Shown here in pieces: positions 32,407 through 40,394 of a DNA stretch of 64,000 nt (position 1 is the first letter of the stretch; every line of letters begins with the position of its first letter). Made by a program: the position numbers and the translations under genes. The DNA is from Eubacteriales bacterium (GTDB taxonomy: Bacteria; Bacillota; Clostridia; Lachnospirales; Lachnospiraceae). The stretch lies in the NCBI GenBank assembly GCA_030524545.1, contig JAUNGM010000024.1, positions 1 to 64,000 on the forward strand, written 5' to 3'. The notes below the pieces were generated by a model, which was not told where the DNA came from, did not search any database, and saw only the letters and a list, made by a program, of their open reading frames with translations.

Positions 32407-33384
32407 TTAATATCTCTTCAATTTTACAACTACATGGCGATAAGGCTCTTCCCCTTCGCTGATCGTCTCCACAAACTTGTTTCCCTGAAGAGCGGAGTGG
32501 ATAATCCTTCTTTCATATGGATTCATTGGCTCCAGAACAACCGGTTTTCTTGTTTTCTTAACCTTGTAGGCAATTCCTCTTGCCAGATTTTCCAGAGTTT
32601 CTTTTCTGCGTCTTCTGTAATCTTCTGTGTCAAGCTTTACACGAATATAATTGGCTTTTCCTTTATTGACTACCAGGCTTGTGAGATACTGAAGAGAATC
32701 CAGGGTCTGTCCTCTCTTACCAATGAGGATTCCCATATCTTCTCCTTCAAAATCTACCTCAAGACATCCGTCTGTTGTATTGTATTTGGAAGTAATTTCT
32801 ACTTCTCCAAGATTCATGGATGCAAATACATCACGAAGGAATACAACTGCTCTCTCTTCAATTTCCTTGATTTCTGCAGGATCTGAGATAATTTCCACCG
32901 GCTTTGCTGCCTTTGCCGGCTTCTCTTTTACCGGCTTTTCCTTTGGAGCTTTTTCGCGCGGCTCTCTATTTTCTTTTGACGGTCTCTCTTTTGCAGGACG
33001 TTCTTTCTGCTGTCTTTCTTTATGCTGTTTATGAGGTCTTTCTTTTGGTTCCTTAACCTCTCTGGCTTCTTTGGATTCCTTAACCTCCTTAACTGGTTCT
33101 GCCTTTGGTGCAGGTGCCGGCTTCGGAGTTTCTTTCTTCTTTTCTTCCTTAATGGAATCCAGTTTGACGGAATCAACGATTTTCTCAATTTCAGCATCTT
33201 CAGAAACGGCTGCTACTTTGCGGACTTTAATAATCGCGGGTTTGCTTCCGATTCCGAAGAATCCGCTGCTTCCTTCGGTGACTACCTGAATTTCCAACTG
33301 ATCACTGGAAGTACCAAGCTCAATACATGCTTTTGTGATAGCTTCGCTTTTTGTCTTTGCTGAAAACTGGATAAAATCCTCCAT
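32407..33384 (-). CDS. jag: RNA-binding protein Jag/KhpB (EloR)
   Basis: A 325-residue RNA-binding protein linked to cell elongation in Firmicutes. It has a Jag-N domain (about 1-55, AKTKSEAITKACIELGTSSDQLEIQVVTEGSSGFFGIGSKPA), an unusually long Lys/Glu/Pro-rich low-complexity linker (about 80-170, repeated KEKPxKE and KERP), a KH domain (GILIGKRGQTLDSLQYLTSLVVNKG) and a C-terminal R3H domain (NPYERRIIHSALQG). It lies 21 bases after yidC, the conserved order. Confidence 0.94.
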   Translation of the reverse strand: MEDFIQFSAKTKSEAITKACIELGTSSDQLEIQVVTEGSSGFFGIGSKPAIIKVRKVAAVSEDAEIEKIVDSVKLDSIKEEKKKETPKPAPAPKAEPVKEVKESKEAREVKEPKERPHKQHKERQQKERPAKERPSKENREPREKAPKEKPVKEKPAKAAKPVEIISDPAEIKEIEERAVVFLRDVFASMNLGEVEITSKYNTTDGCLEVDFEGEDMGILIGKRGQTLDSLQYLTSLVVNKGKANYIRVKLDTEDYRRRRKETLENLARGIAYKVKKTRKPVVLEPMNPYERRIIHSALQGNKFVETISEGEEPYRHVVVKLKRY

Positions 33385-33405
33385 TACTTACCCCTCCGTT
33401 CCTTC

Positions 33406-34698
33406 CTACTTCTTCTTGTTTCTCTCATTGTAATCTCTTACCAGATTTGCCTTGGCCGTAATACTTCCCGGCTTTGCATTAGCTGCTTTCTGGTAGGATT
33501 CTTCCACCTTTTTGGCTCTGGCTTCCGCATCTGTACCGCTCTGGCCTTTTTCAATCTTATTGATATTCTTTACGCTCTGATGAGCCTGGTTTGTGATTTT
33601 CTGAGGAGGAAGTCCTGCTTTTTCGCGCTTCTTCTCCATCTTTTTCATGTTTTCATTTACAAGATCATTAATATCTATCCTATCCATGTAACGGTTGATC
33701 ACATACTGCTGAATACTTCTCACTACCGCACTGGCAATCCAGTAAATACCAAGACCTACCGGGAACGTAAAACAGAATACAGCAGACATCAGAGGCATAA
33801 CTGTGTTCATGGTCTTCATGGAATTGGCCATGGTATCATTCTGGTTGTCCCCTGTCTGTGCAGCCTGCGGCATAAGCTTGATGTTCAGCATCTGGGTAAC
33901 CCAGGACAGAACCGGGATGGCAATTGCCGCAACTGCAAGGATGATCGCACCTCCTGCAAATGCTGCTTTAATGTAGTTCCATGGCTGCTCCGCAATATTC
34001 AGAACACCGAATGTCTGCATTTTGGAAATCTCTGCCGCTGTCTTGTCAATCGCATCAGAGAATCCTGAAAACTGGCTCATCTCAGATAAGCTGTCCCACT
34101 GAGATGGGGATAATGCATATAAAAAGTCAATGATAGAGTTTTTGGTTGCTGTTTCGTTTTCAAGAATCAGCCTTACCCTTGTCATATTGTTATCACTGAT
34201 AAATTTCTGGATCAGATCTGTATATCCGCTGATTGCTACAATCTGATCTGCAACACCTGTGAAGATATTTCTGACACTGCTTACATATGCAGGAATATTC
34301 TGGATTACCTGCCACAAAGCCAGCAAAATAGGCATCTGTATCAAAAGCTGAACACAGCTTCCTGTGGGGGAAACTCCATATTTCTGGTAAACTGCGGATG
34401 TCTCTTCCTGCATTCTCTGCATAGATTCCTGGTCTTTTTTGCCCTGGTACTTCTTCTGAACCTTCTGAAGCTCCGGCTGCATAATAGCACTCAGCTTGGA
34501 AAACTTCTGCTGCTTGATCTGAAGGGGAGTCATAAGGACATAGATCAGGATACTGAAAATAATGATACAAAGGCCCAGATTCTGGATTCCAAACAATCCA
34601 TCCAAAGCCACGTAAATGCCGTTCATGATCCATCCCAAAAGTGATGCAATCTGTCCAATGATCGGCGTACCGCTTTTTGTAGCTAAAATCATTTCCAA
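33406..34698 (-). CDS. yidC: Membrane protein insertase YidC
   Basis: A membrane insertase of about 430 residues, of the YidC/Oxa1 family. The N-terminal helices are followed by YVLMTPLQIKQQKFSKLSAIMQPELQKVQKKY, the conserved hydrophilic loop that receives substrates. Four more hydrophobic segments follow, and a basic C-terminal tail that helps bind ribosomes. It lacks a clear lipobox, as in many Clostridia. The start is uncertain: TTG 34698 has AGGAGG at 8 bases, a TTG two codons earlier is too close, and ATG 34692 is further. Confidence 0.93.
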   Translation of the reverse strand: MEMILATKSGTPIIGQIASLLGWIMNGIYVALDGLFGIQNLGLCIIIFSILIYVLMTPLQIKQQKFSKLSAIMQPELQKVQKKYQGKKDQESMQRMQEETSAVYQKYGVSPTGSCVQLLIQMPILLALWQVIQNIPAYVSSVRNIFTGVADQIVAISGYTDLIQKFISDNNMTRVRLILENETATKNSIIDFLYALSPSQWDSLSEMSQFSGFSDAIDKTAAEISKMQTFGVLNIAEQPWNYIKAAFAGGAIILAVAAIAIPVLSWVTQMLNIKLMPQAAQTGDNQNDTMANSMKTMNTVMPLMSAVFCFTFPVGLGIYWIASAVVRSIQQYVINRYMDRIDINDLVNENMKKMEKKREKAGLPPQKITNQAHQSVKNINKIEKGQSGTDAEARAKKVEESYQKAANAKPGSITAKANLVRDYNERNKKK

Positions 34699-34785
34699 GT
34701 TCAATTCCTCCTAGAATCCTGAACTGACAGGATTTTCTTCTGTTCCGGCAAACGTTATCTGCCGGATAAACCGGTTCCTGTCTCT

Positions 34786-34998
34786 TTATGGCACGGGATC
34801 GTATCCACCATGGGAAAAAGGATTGCACCGCAGGATTCTCCAGACTGCGAGCAGGCTTCCTTTGATTGCGCCATATTTTTCGATAGCTTCTAAACCATAT
34901 TGAGAACATGTGGGAATATAAGGACATTTTGTTCTCTTCATCGGCGATATATATATTTGATAGAGTCTTATTATCTTAATCAGAAACTTCTTTATCAT
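34786..34998 (-). CDS. yidD: Membrane protein insertion efficiency factor YidD
   Basis: A 70-residue protein of the YidD family: an N-terminal amphipathic part ([13 protein letters not shown]) and the Cys motif [20 protein letters not shown], then [17 protein letters not shown]. It assists YidC-dependent insertion. Its start lies 23 bases inside rnpA, the usual arrangement. Confidence 0.95.
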   Translation of the reverse strand: MIKKFLIKIIRLYQIYISPMKRTKCPYIPTCSQYGLEAIEKYGAIKGSLLAVWRILRCNPFSHGGYDPVP

Positions 34999-35338
34999 TG
35001 TTCTCTCCTATTATATGATGTCTGCCTGACAAATGCAAAAGAGCACTTTCTGCATCTTTATAAGAAATATTCTTTGCTGACGGGCGGGCAATCACAACAA
35101 TATCCAAACCGTTTTTAAATACCATTTCATTTAATCGATAACTTTCTCTGATCAACCTGGTGACTCTGTGGCGAACCACACTATTCCCTACTTTTTTGCT
35201 TACTGATATTCCCAGACGATTCTTCCCGTATGGATTATCCAATACGTACATCACCAGATACCGATTTGCTTGTGATGTTCCATTTTTATAAACGTGTTGA
35301 AAATCTTTATTTTTTTTCAAGGACTCCGAATGAATCAT
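34976..35338 (-). CDS. rnpA: Ribonuclease P protein component
   Basis: A 120-residue basic protein that helps the RNase P RNA mature tRNA 5' ends. It has the RNR-motif region [18 protein letters not shown] and [12 protein letters not shown]. The tail ([14 protein letters not shown]) is a little longer than usual and overlaps yidD. It lies 101 bases after rpmH; the RNA component is not in the window. Confidence 0.95.
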   Translation of the reverse strand: MIHSESLKKNKDFQHVYKNGTSQANRYLVMYVLDNPYGKNRLGISVSKKVGNSVVRHRVTRLIRESYRLNEMVFKNGLDIVVIARPSAKNISYKDAESALLHLSGRHHIIGENNDKEVSD

Positions 35339-35412
35339 CGAATCCTCCTTCCTTCTACCTGTTTTTGCGGTAAAAGCTGGTTATATACTTTAGATAAAAG
35401 TATATAGAAGAA

Positions 35413-35434
35413 AAGACCACATAAATGCGGTCTT
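35413..35434 (-). terminator. Hairpin between rpmH and rnpA
   Basis: On the minus strand AAGACC pairs with GGTCTT across a 10-base loop, followed by TTCTTC. It probably limits how much transcription passes from the highly expressed rpmH into rnpA. Confidence 0.6.
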
Positions 35435-35439
35435 ATATC

Positions 35440-35574
35440 TTATGCTGATAATTTCTTTCTTCCTTTTAATCTTCTTGCAGCTAATACTTTGCGGCCGCCT
35501 TTGGTGCTCATACGAGCTCTGAAACCGTGTACTTTAGCTCTGGATCTCTTTTTCGGCTGAAATGTCATTTTCAT
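35440..35574 (-). CDS. rpmH: 50S ribosomal protein L34
   Basis: A 44-residue basic protein, translated directly from the sequence: [20 protein letters not shown] and onward, ending GRKKLSA. This is a textbook L34 and the first leftward gene from the origin. AGGAGGTG sits just before the start. It marks the left edge of oriC. Confidence 0.98.
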   Translation of the reverse strand: MKMTFQPKKRSRAKVHGFRARMSTKGGRKVLAARRLKGRKKLSA

Positions 35575-36235
35575 AGGTGAAACACCTCCTTTATCTATTA
35601 ATCCCTCATTTAATTTTTTTCATAGAACATCATTTCAATTATATTCATAAAGTGAGCGTTCGTCAAGGGAAAAATATGAAAAAGGCGTACTTTTATTCAA
35701 TCCACTTTTCCACATTTTTTTCCACATCCTCCACATTCCTTTCTCCAAAATTCTCCCCTATGTGGAATATATCTTGATATTGTGGTGGAAAAAATCGGTT
35801 TACGTAAGATTATCCACATTTTGTGGATAACTTGTGGATAACTTTCATTTTTCCAGTTTAATAATCCACTTTTTCTATACATTTTTTACACATTCCTTCT
35901 AAAAAACCCTTTATTTGAGCCATTTTGACAAGTGGACACTAATTTCCACAAAAAATGTGGATAACCTCCTTCCATTTTCAATTTATGACAACAACAAATG
36001 CCAAAATCCACTTATCCACACTTTTCCACAATCGACTTTAACACCTGTAGAAACGTCTTTTCACATATCCACATTTAACAGTAACCTCAAATTTCTTGTG
36101 GTTAGGCATTGCGAAAAAAGAGGATTTATTATAATATATTAAAAGGATATTTATGTCTATTTATATTCATGTATGAGTATCGAATAGAAACTTTCTTATA
36201 TATAGAAGTTAAACGAACCAGGAGAAATGATAAAG
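35575..36235. other. Replication origin oriC, upstream DnaA-box cluster
   Basis: This noncoding, AT-rich stretch separates rpmH from dnaA. Perfect DnaA boxes (TTATCCACA or complement) lie at 35810-35818 (+), 35822-35830 (-), 35833-35841 (-), 35956-35964 (-) and 36012-36020 (+). Several one-mismatch boxes occur (TTTTCCACA at 36023, ATATCCACA near 36066, more near 35706-35740). A TATAAT at 36130-36135 probably belongs to the dnaA promoter. The position between divergent rpmH and dnaA is the usual Firmicutes origin. Confidence 0.92.
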
Positions 36236-37591
36236 ATGAATAAAGTAATGGAAAAATGGGACGAAATCCTGCAGATCGTCAAAACCGAATATGATGTGGC
36301 TGAGGTAGCCTTTAACACCTGGTTAAAGCCGCTCAAGGTTTATCAGGTAGAAGGAAACCTTGTTACAATTCTGGTTCCTTCCGAGCAGATGGTATTAATC
36401 AATATCATAACAAAAAAATACAAATTACCTCTTCAGGTAACCATTTGTGAGGTTTGCGGAATGTCTGACTGTGAAATTAAGTTCATTCTTCCGGAAGAAG
36501 TACCTCAGAAAGAGGCTTCTTATAATAAGCAGACACAGGATTCCCGCTATGAGGAAGCTCATCTGAATCCGAAATATACTTTCGACACCTTCATCGTAGG
36601 CAGCAATAATAAATTTGCCCAGGCTGCAGCCCTTGCAGTGGCCGAATCTCCCGGTGATACCTATAACCCGCTTTTTATTTATGGTGGTGCAGGTCTTGGC
36701 AAGACTCACCTTATGCACTCCATTGCCCATTATATTATCGAAAATAATCAGGACAGTAAGGTACTCTATGTCACCAGTGAGGAATTTACCAATGAACTGA
36801 TTGAGACGATCCGAAACGGAAATAATACGGCAATGACCAAATTCCGCGAAAAATACAGAAATATTGACGTACTTCTGGTCGATGATATCCAGTTTATTAT
36901 AGGAAAGGAATCTACGCAGGAGGAATTTTTCCATACCTTTAACAGTCTGCACAGTGCCAAGAAGCAGATTATCATATCTTCTGATAAACCGCCGAAAGAT
37001 ATGGAAATCCTGGAAGAGCGCTTCCGTTCCCGGTTCGAATGGGGGCTGATTGCCGATATTACCCTTCCGGACTACGAAACCAGAATGGCCATCCTTCATA
37101 AAAAAGAAGAAATGGACGGTTATAATATTAATGAAGAGGTCATCAAATATATTGCCAATAATATTAAATCCAATATCCGGGAGCTTGAAGGCGCTTTCAA
37201 TAAAGTCATGGCCTTTGCCAAGCTGGAACAGCGCGAAGTAACTCTTGAGCTCGCCGAGCAGGCTCTCAAAGATATTGTTTCACCTGACAAAAAGAGAGTC
37301 ATCACTCCGGAATATGTTATTTCTGTTGTGGCAGAGCACTTTAATGTATCCGCAACCGACTTATCAGGCAACAAACGGAACAGCAAAGTCGTTGTTCCAA
37401 GACAGATTGCCATGTATCTCTGCAGGGATCTCATCGATACCTCCTTAAAGACCATTGGCAAAAGTCTGGGAAACCGAGACCATACCACCGTTATGCACGG
37501 CATCGAAAAAATAGAAAAAGAAATAGAAAACAACGATAACATAAGAAACACCGTAGACATCCTGAAGAAAAAAATCAATCCACAGGGATAA
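36236..37591 (+). CDS. dnaA: Chromosomal replication initiator DnaA
   Basis: The initiator ATPase, 451 residues. Domain I (VMEKWDEILQIVKTEYDVAEVAFNTWLKPL) is followed by a short linker and the AAA+ domain with Walker A FIYGGAGLGKTHLMHS and Walker B VLLVDDIQFIIG. Domain IV has the DnaA-box-reading helices and the signature GNRDHTTVMHGIEKIEKE. ATG 36236 is preferred: AGGAG is 11 bases upstream, whereas ATG 36227 is only 2 bases from it. Confidence 0.97.
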   Translation: MNKVMEKWDEILQIVKTEYDVAEVAFNTWLKPLKVYQVEGNLVTILVPSEQMVLINIITKKYKLPLQVTICEVCGMSDCEIKFILPEEVPQKEASYNKQTQDSRYEEAHLNPKYTFDTFIVGSNNKFAQAAALAVAESPGDTYNPLFIYGGAGLGKTHLMHSIAHYIIENNQDSKVLYVTSEEFTNELIETIRNGNNTAMTKFREKYRNIDVLLVDDIQFIIGKESTQEEFFHTFNSLHSAKKQIIISSDKPPKDMEILEERFRSRFEWGLIADITLPDYETRMAILHKKEEMDGYNINEEVIKYIANNIKSNIRELEGAFNKVMAFAKLEQREVTLELAEQALKDIVSPDKKRVITPEYVISVVAEHFNVSATDLSGNKRNSKVVVPRQIAMYLCRDLIDTSLKTIGKSLGNRDHTTVMHGIEKIEKEIENNDNIRNTVDILKKKINPQG

Positions 37592-37868
37592 ATTAGTTTT
37601 CCACATTCCCGGTGTATAATGTTTGCTTTTAATGTGAATTCATGTGTATAACTTTTTGGGAATTTTCGGTTCATGTGGTTATACACAATTCATTCACACC
37701 TTCAACCTTCACTTTTACACGAAGTTATCCCACGCCGAAAAGCCTTTAATTTCTGGCTTTGGATGAGTTTTTCACAAATTCACAGCCCCTACGGCGATGA
37801 CTGCGGATATCTTTTAAATTATTATTTATGAAAAAACCACTTTAACCAGGAAGGGAGTTATACACAAT
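37592..37868. other. oriC, downstream DnaA-box cluster (dnaA-dnaN gap)
   Basis: The 277-base gap holds DnaA boxes of the TTATACACA type at 37643-37651 (-), 37679-37687 (+) and 37858-37866 (+), plus a weaker TTATCCCA near 37723. An AT-rich stretch (37815-37835) is a candidate unwinding element. Boxes on both sides of dnaA make a bipartite origin as in Bacillus. The last box ends 2 bases before the dnaN start codon. Confidence 0.8.
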
Positions 37869-38984
37869 ATGAAAATCATTTGTTCCAAAAACAGTTTACT
37901 CAAAAGTGTCAATATTTCATTAAAAGCTGTTCCATCCAAAACAACCATGCCTATTCTGGAATGTATTTTGATTGATGCTACAACAAATCTGATCAAATTC
38001 ACCTCCAATGATATGGAACTTGGAATTGAAACAGTTGTAGAAGGACGCATTGAAGAAAAAGGCATGATTGCCCTGGATGCCAAAATTTTATATGAAATTA
38101 TAAGAAGACTCCCTGACAATGATGTTACTATAAAAACAGATGACAAATATACTGCAACCATTACCTGTGAAAAAGCAAAATTCAATATTCCCGGAAAATC
38201 CGGAGAAGATTTTGCATATCTTCCTATGATTGAAAGAGAAGAAGCTCTTACTATTTCCCAGTATACGCTGAAAGAAATGATACGTCAGACGATTTTTTCC
38301 ATTGCTGTAAACGAGAACAATCGTCTGATGACTGGAGAATTATTTGAAATTAAAGATAACTGTCTGAAAATAGTATCTCTGGATGGACATCGTATTTCTA
38401 TCAGAAAAATGCCTTTGAAACGAGAATATTCTGACAGAAAGATTGTCGTTCCGGGAAAGACATTAAGTGAAATCAGTAAGATTCTTTCAGGGGAAGTAGA
38501 TGATCTGGTAAGTATCTTCTTTACCAAAAATCATATCTTATTTGAATTTGATCAGACTATGGTCGTTTCCAGGCTGATTGAAGGAGAATATTTCCGTATT
38601 GACCAGATGCTTTCCAGCGATTACGAAACCAGACTTAACATAAATAAAAAAGAATTTCTGGACTGTATCGACAGAGCCACACTTCTGGTAAGAGAAGGTG
38701 ACAAAAAACCGATCATCATCAGCATTACGGATCATAAGATGGAACTGAAGATTGACTCTGCAATGGGTTCTATGAACGAAGACATTGATATTGAGAAAGA
38801 TGGAAAGGATATCCTGATTGGTTTTAATCCCAAATTCTTAATTGATGCGCTGAAAGTAATTGATGACGAAACCATTACCATCTATCTGGTAAATCCAAAA
38901 GCTCCCTGCTTTATCAGAGATGATGAAGAAAATTACACATATTTGATTCTGCCTGTAAATATTAATCAGAATCAGGCCAGATAG
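37869..38984 (+). CDS. dnaN: DNA polymerase III beta clamp
   Basis: A 371-residue sliding clamp with the three clamp domains (MKIICSKNSLLKSVNISLKAVP at the start; a conserved end with INQNQAR). It tethers the polymerase to DNA. AAGGGAG serves as ribosome binding site, and a DnaA box lies between it and the ATG, so DnaA could influence dnaN expression. The usual end of the clamp (LILPVN) is present. Confidence 0.97.
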   Translation: MKIICSKNSLLKSVNISLKAVPSKTTMPILECILIDATTNLIKFTSNDMELGIETVVEGRIEEKGMIALDAKILYEIIRRLPDNDVTIKTDDKYTATITCEKAKFNIPGKSGEDFAYLPMIEREEALTISQYTLKEMIRQTIFSIAVNENNRLMTGELFEIKDNCLKIVSLDGHRISIRKMPLKREYSDRKIVVPGKTLSEISKILSGEVDDLVSIFFTKNHILFEFDQTMVVSRLIEGEYFRIDQMLSSDYETRLNINKKEFLDCIDRATLLVREGDKKPIIISITDHKMELKIDSAMGSMNEDIDIEKDGKDILIGFNPKFLIDALKVIDDETITIYLVNPKAPCFIRDDEENYTYLILPVNINQNQAR

Positions 38985-39014
38985 AGACAGAGGAACGAAT
39001 TAGGGGAGATTGTT

Positions 39015-39221
39015 ATGGAAATTAAGATTAAAGATGAATTTATTAAACTTGGACAGGCCCTGAAGCTGGCCGGCGTAGTAGAAGACGGAGTGGAAGCGAA
39101 GTATGCGATTCAGGACGGGCTTGTAAAAGTTAATGGTGAGGTGGACGAGCGCCGGGGCAGGAAGGTTTATGAAGGAGATATCATTTCATATGACGGAAAC
39201 GATATTAAAGTGATCAGGTGA
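39015..39221 (+). CDS. yaaA: S4-domain RNA-binding protein (YaaA)
   Basis: A 68-residue protein that is essentially one S4 domain: FIKLGQALKLAGVVEDGVEAKYAIQDGLVKVNGEVDERRGRKVYEGD. The family sits between dnaN and recF in Firmicutes and is thought to bind ribosomal RNA. GGGGAG precedes the start; recF begins 3 bases after its stop. Confidence 0.93.
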   Translation: MEIKIKDEFIKLGQALKLAGVVEDGVEAKYAIQDGLVKVNGEVDERRGRKVYEGDIISYDGNDIKVIR

Positions 39222-39224
39222 TTT

Positions 39225-40328
39225 ATGTATATTGAGTCCATTCAGTTAAAAAATTTCAGGAATTACAATTCCCTTGAACTGAAGTTTGATAAAGCAACCA
39301 ATATCTTTTACGGAAATAATGCCCAGGGAAAGACGAATATCCTGGAAGCCATTTATCTTTGCGGAACAACCAAGTCACATAAAGGTAGCAAGGATAAAGA
39401 AACCATCCGTTTTGGGGAGGAAGAATCCCATATCCGGATGAATGTGGTAAAGGATGAAATTTCGTATAAGATAGACATGCATTTGAAGAAGAATAAGGCG
39501 AAGGGGGTTGCAATTAACGGACTCCCGATTCGTAAGGCAAGAGAATTATTTGGAATTGTAAATCTTGTGTTTTTTTCTCCGGAGGACCTGAACATCATCA
39601 AGAGCGGCCCGGGAGAGAGAAGAAGATTTATGGATTTGGAGCTTTGTCAGCTGGATTCCCTTTATTTGACGGAACTTGCAGGGTACAATCATATTGTAAA
39701 TCAGAGGAACAGGCTTCTGAAAGAGCTTCATTTTAATTCCAGGCTCATGGATACGCTGGATGTATGGGATATCCAGATGGCACAGTACGGCAGTAAGGTA
39801 ATTGAGAAACGAAGTGCATTTGTTAAAGAATTGAATTCTGTGATTCAGGATATTCATAAAAACCTTACCGGCGGAATGGAGCATCTGGAAGTGATTTATG
39901 AGCCAAGTGTGGAGAGCTCTCTTTTGGCGGAGACACTTGCGGGAAACAGAGACCGTGACATCCGTATGAAAATGACTTCAGCAGGTCCTCACAGGGATGA
40001 TCTCTGTCTGCTTGCTGACGGCGTGGATATCCGTAAATATGGTTCCCAGGGGCAGCAAAGGACAGCAGCGCTTTCTCTGAAGCTTTCTGAGATATATCTT
40101 GTAAAAAACAAGATTAAGGATACGCCGGTTCTTCTTCTGGATGATGTGCTTTCGGAACTGGATTCCAGCAGACAGACATATCTTTTGGACAGTATCCATG
40201 ATATACAGACGATGATTACCTGTACAGGACTGGATGATTTTATCAGCCACCAGTTTCATATCAACAGAGTTTTTCAGGTGGTAAAAGGGGAAGTTTATCT
40301 TCCGTTTAATTATAACGAGAATCATTGA
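39225..40328 (+). CDS. recF: DNA replication and repair protein RecF
   Basis: A 367-residue SMC-like ATPase that helps load RecA at gaps. Walker A GNNAQGKTNILEAIYLCG (about 31-48), the signature region GSQGQQRTAALSLKLSE and Walker B PVLLLDDVLSELDSSRQ are all present. Normal length. It follows yaaA by 3 bases, so the two are translated together. Confidence 0.96.
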   Translation: MYIESIQLKNFRNYNSLELKFDKATNIFYGNNAQGKTNILEAIYLCGTTKSHKGSKDKETIRFGEEESHIRMNVVKDEISYKIDMHLKKNKAKGVAINGLPIRKARELFGIVNLVFFSPEDLNIIKSGPGERRRFMDLELCQLDSLYLTELAGYNHIVNQRNRLLKELHFNSRLMDTLDVWDIQMAQYGSKVIEKRSAFVKELNSVIQDIHKNLTGGMEHLEVIYEPSVESSLLAETLAGNRDRDIRMKMTSAGPHRDDLCLLADGVDIRKYGSQGQQRTAALSLKLSEIYLVKNKIKDTPVLLLDDVLSELDSSRQTYLLDSIHDIQTMITCTGLDDFISHQFHINRVFQVVKGEVYLPFNYNENH

Positions 40329-40394
40329 AAGTGTTTTGACAAGCATTAGGGCTTATGTTAAACTATTTTTATCTATGGAAAGTTGGTGAATATA

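Noticed and set aside
32900-33120. Repetitive Lys/Glu/Pro tract in jag considered as a CRISPR or tandem-repeat locus
   Set aside because: The repeats are protein-level low complexity with irregular spacing, and the frame is continuous with the Jag, KH and R3H domains.
34193-34927. Minus-strand ORF of 244 codons over yidC and yidD
   Set aside because: It is in another phase from the unmistakable YidC and YidD frames and shows no family features.
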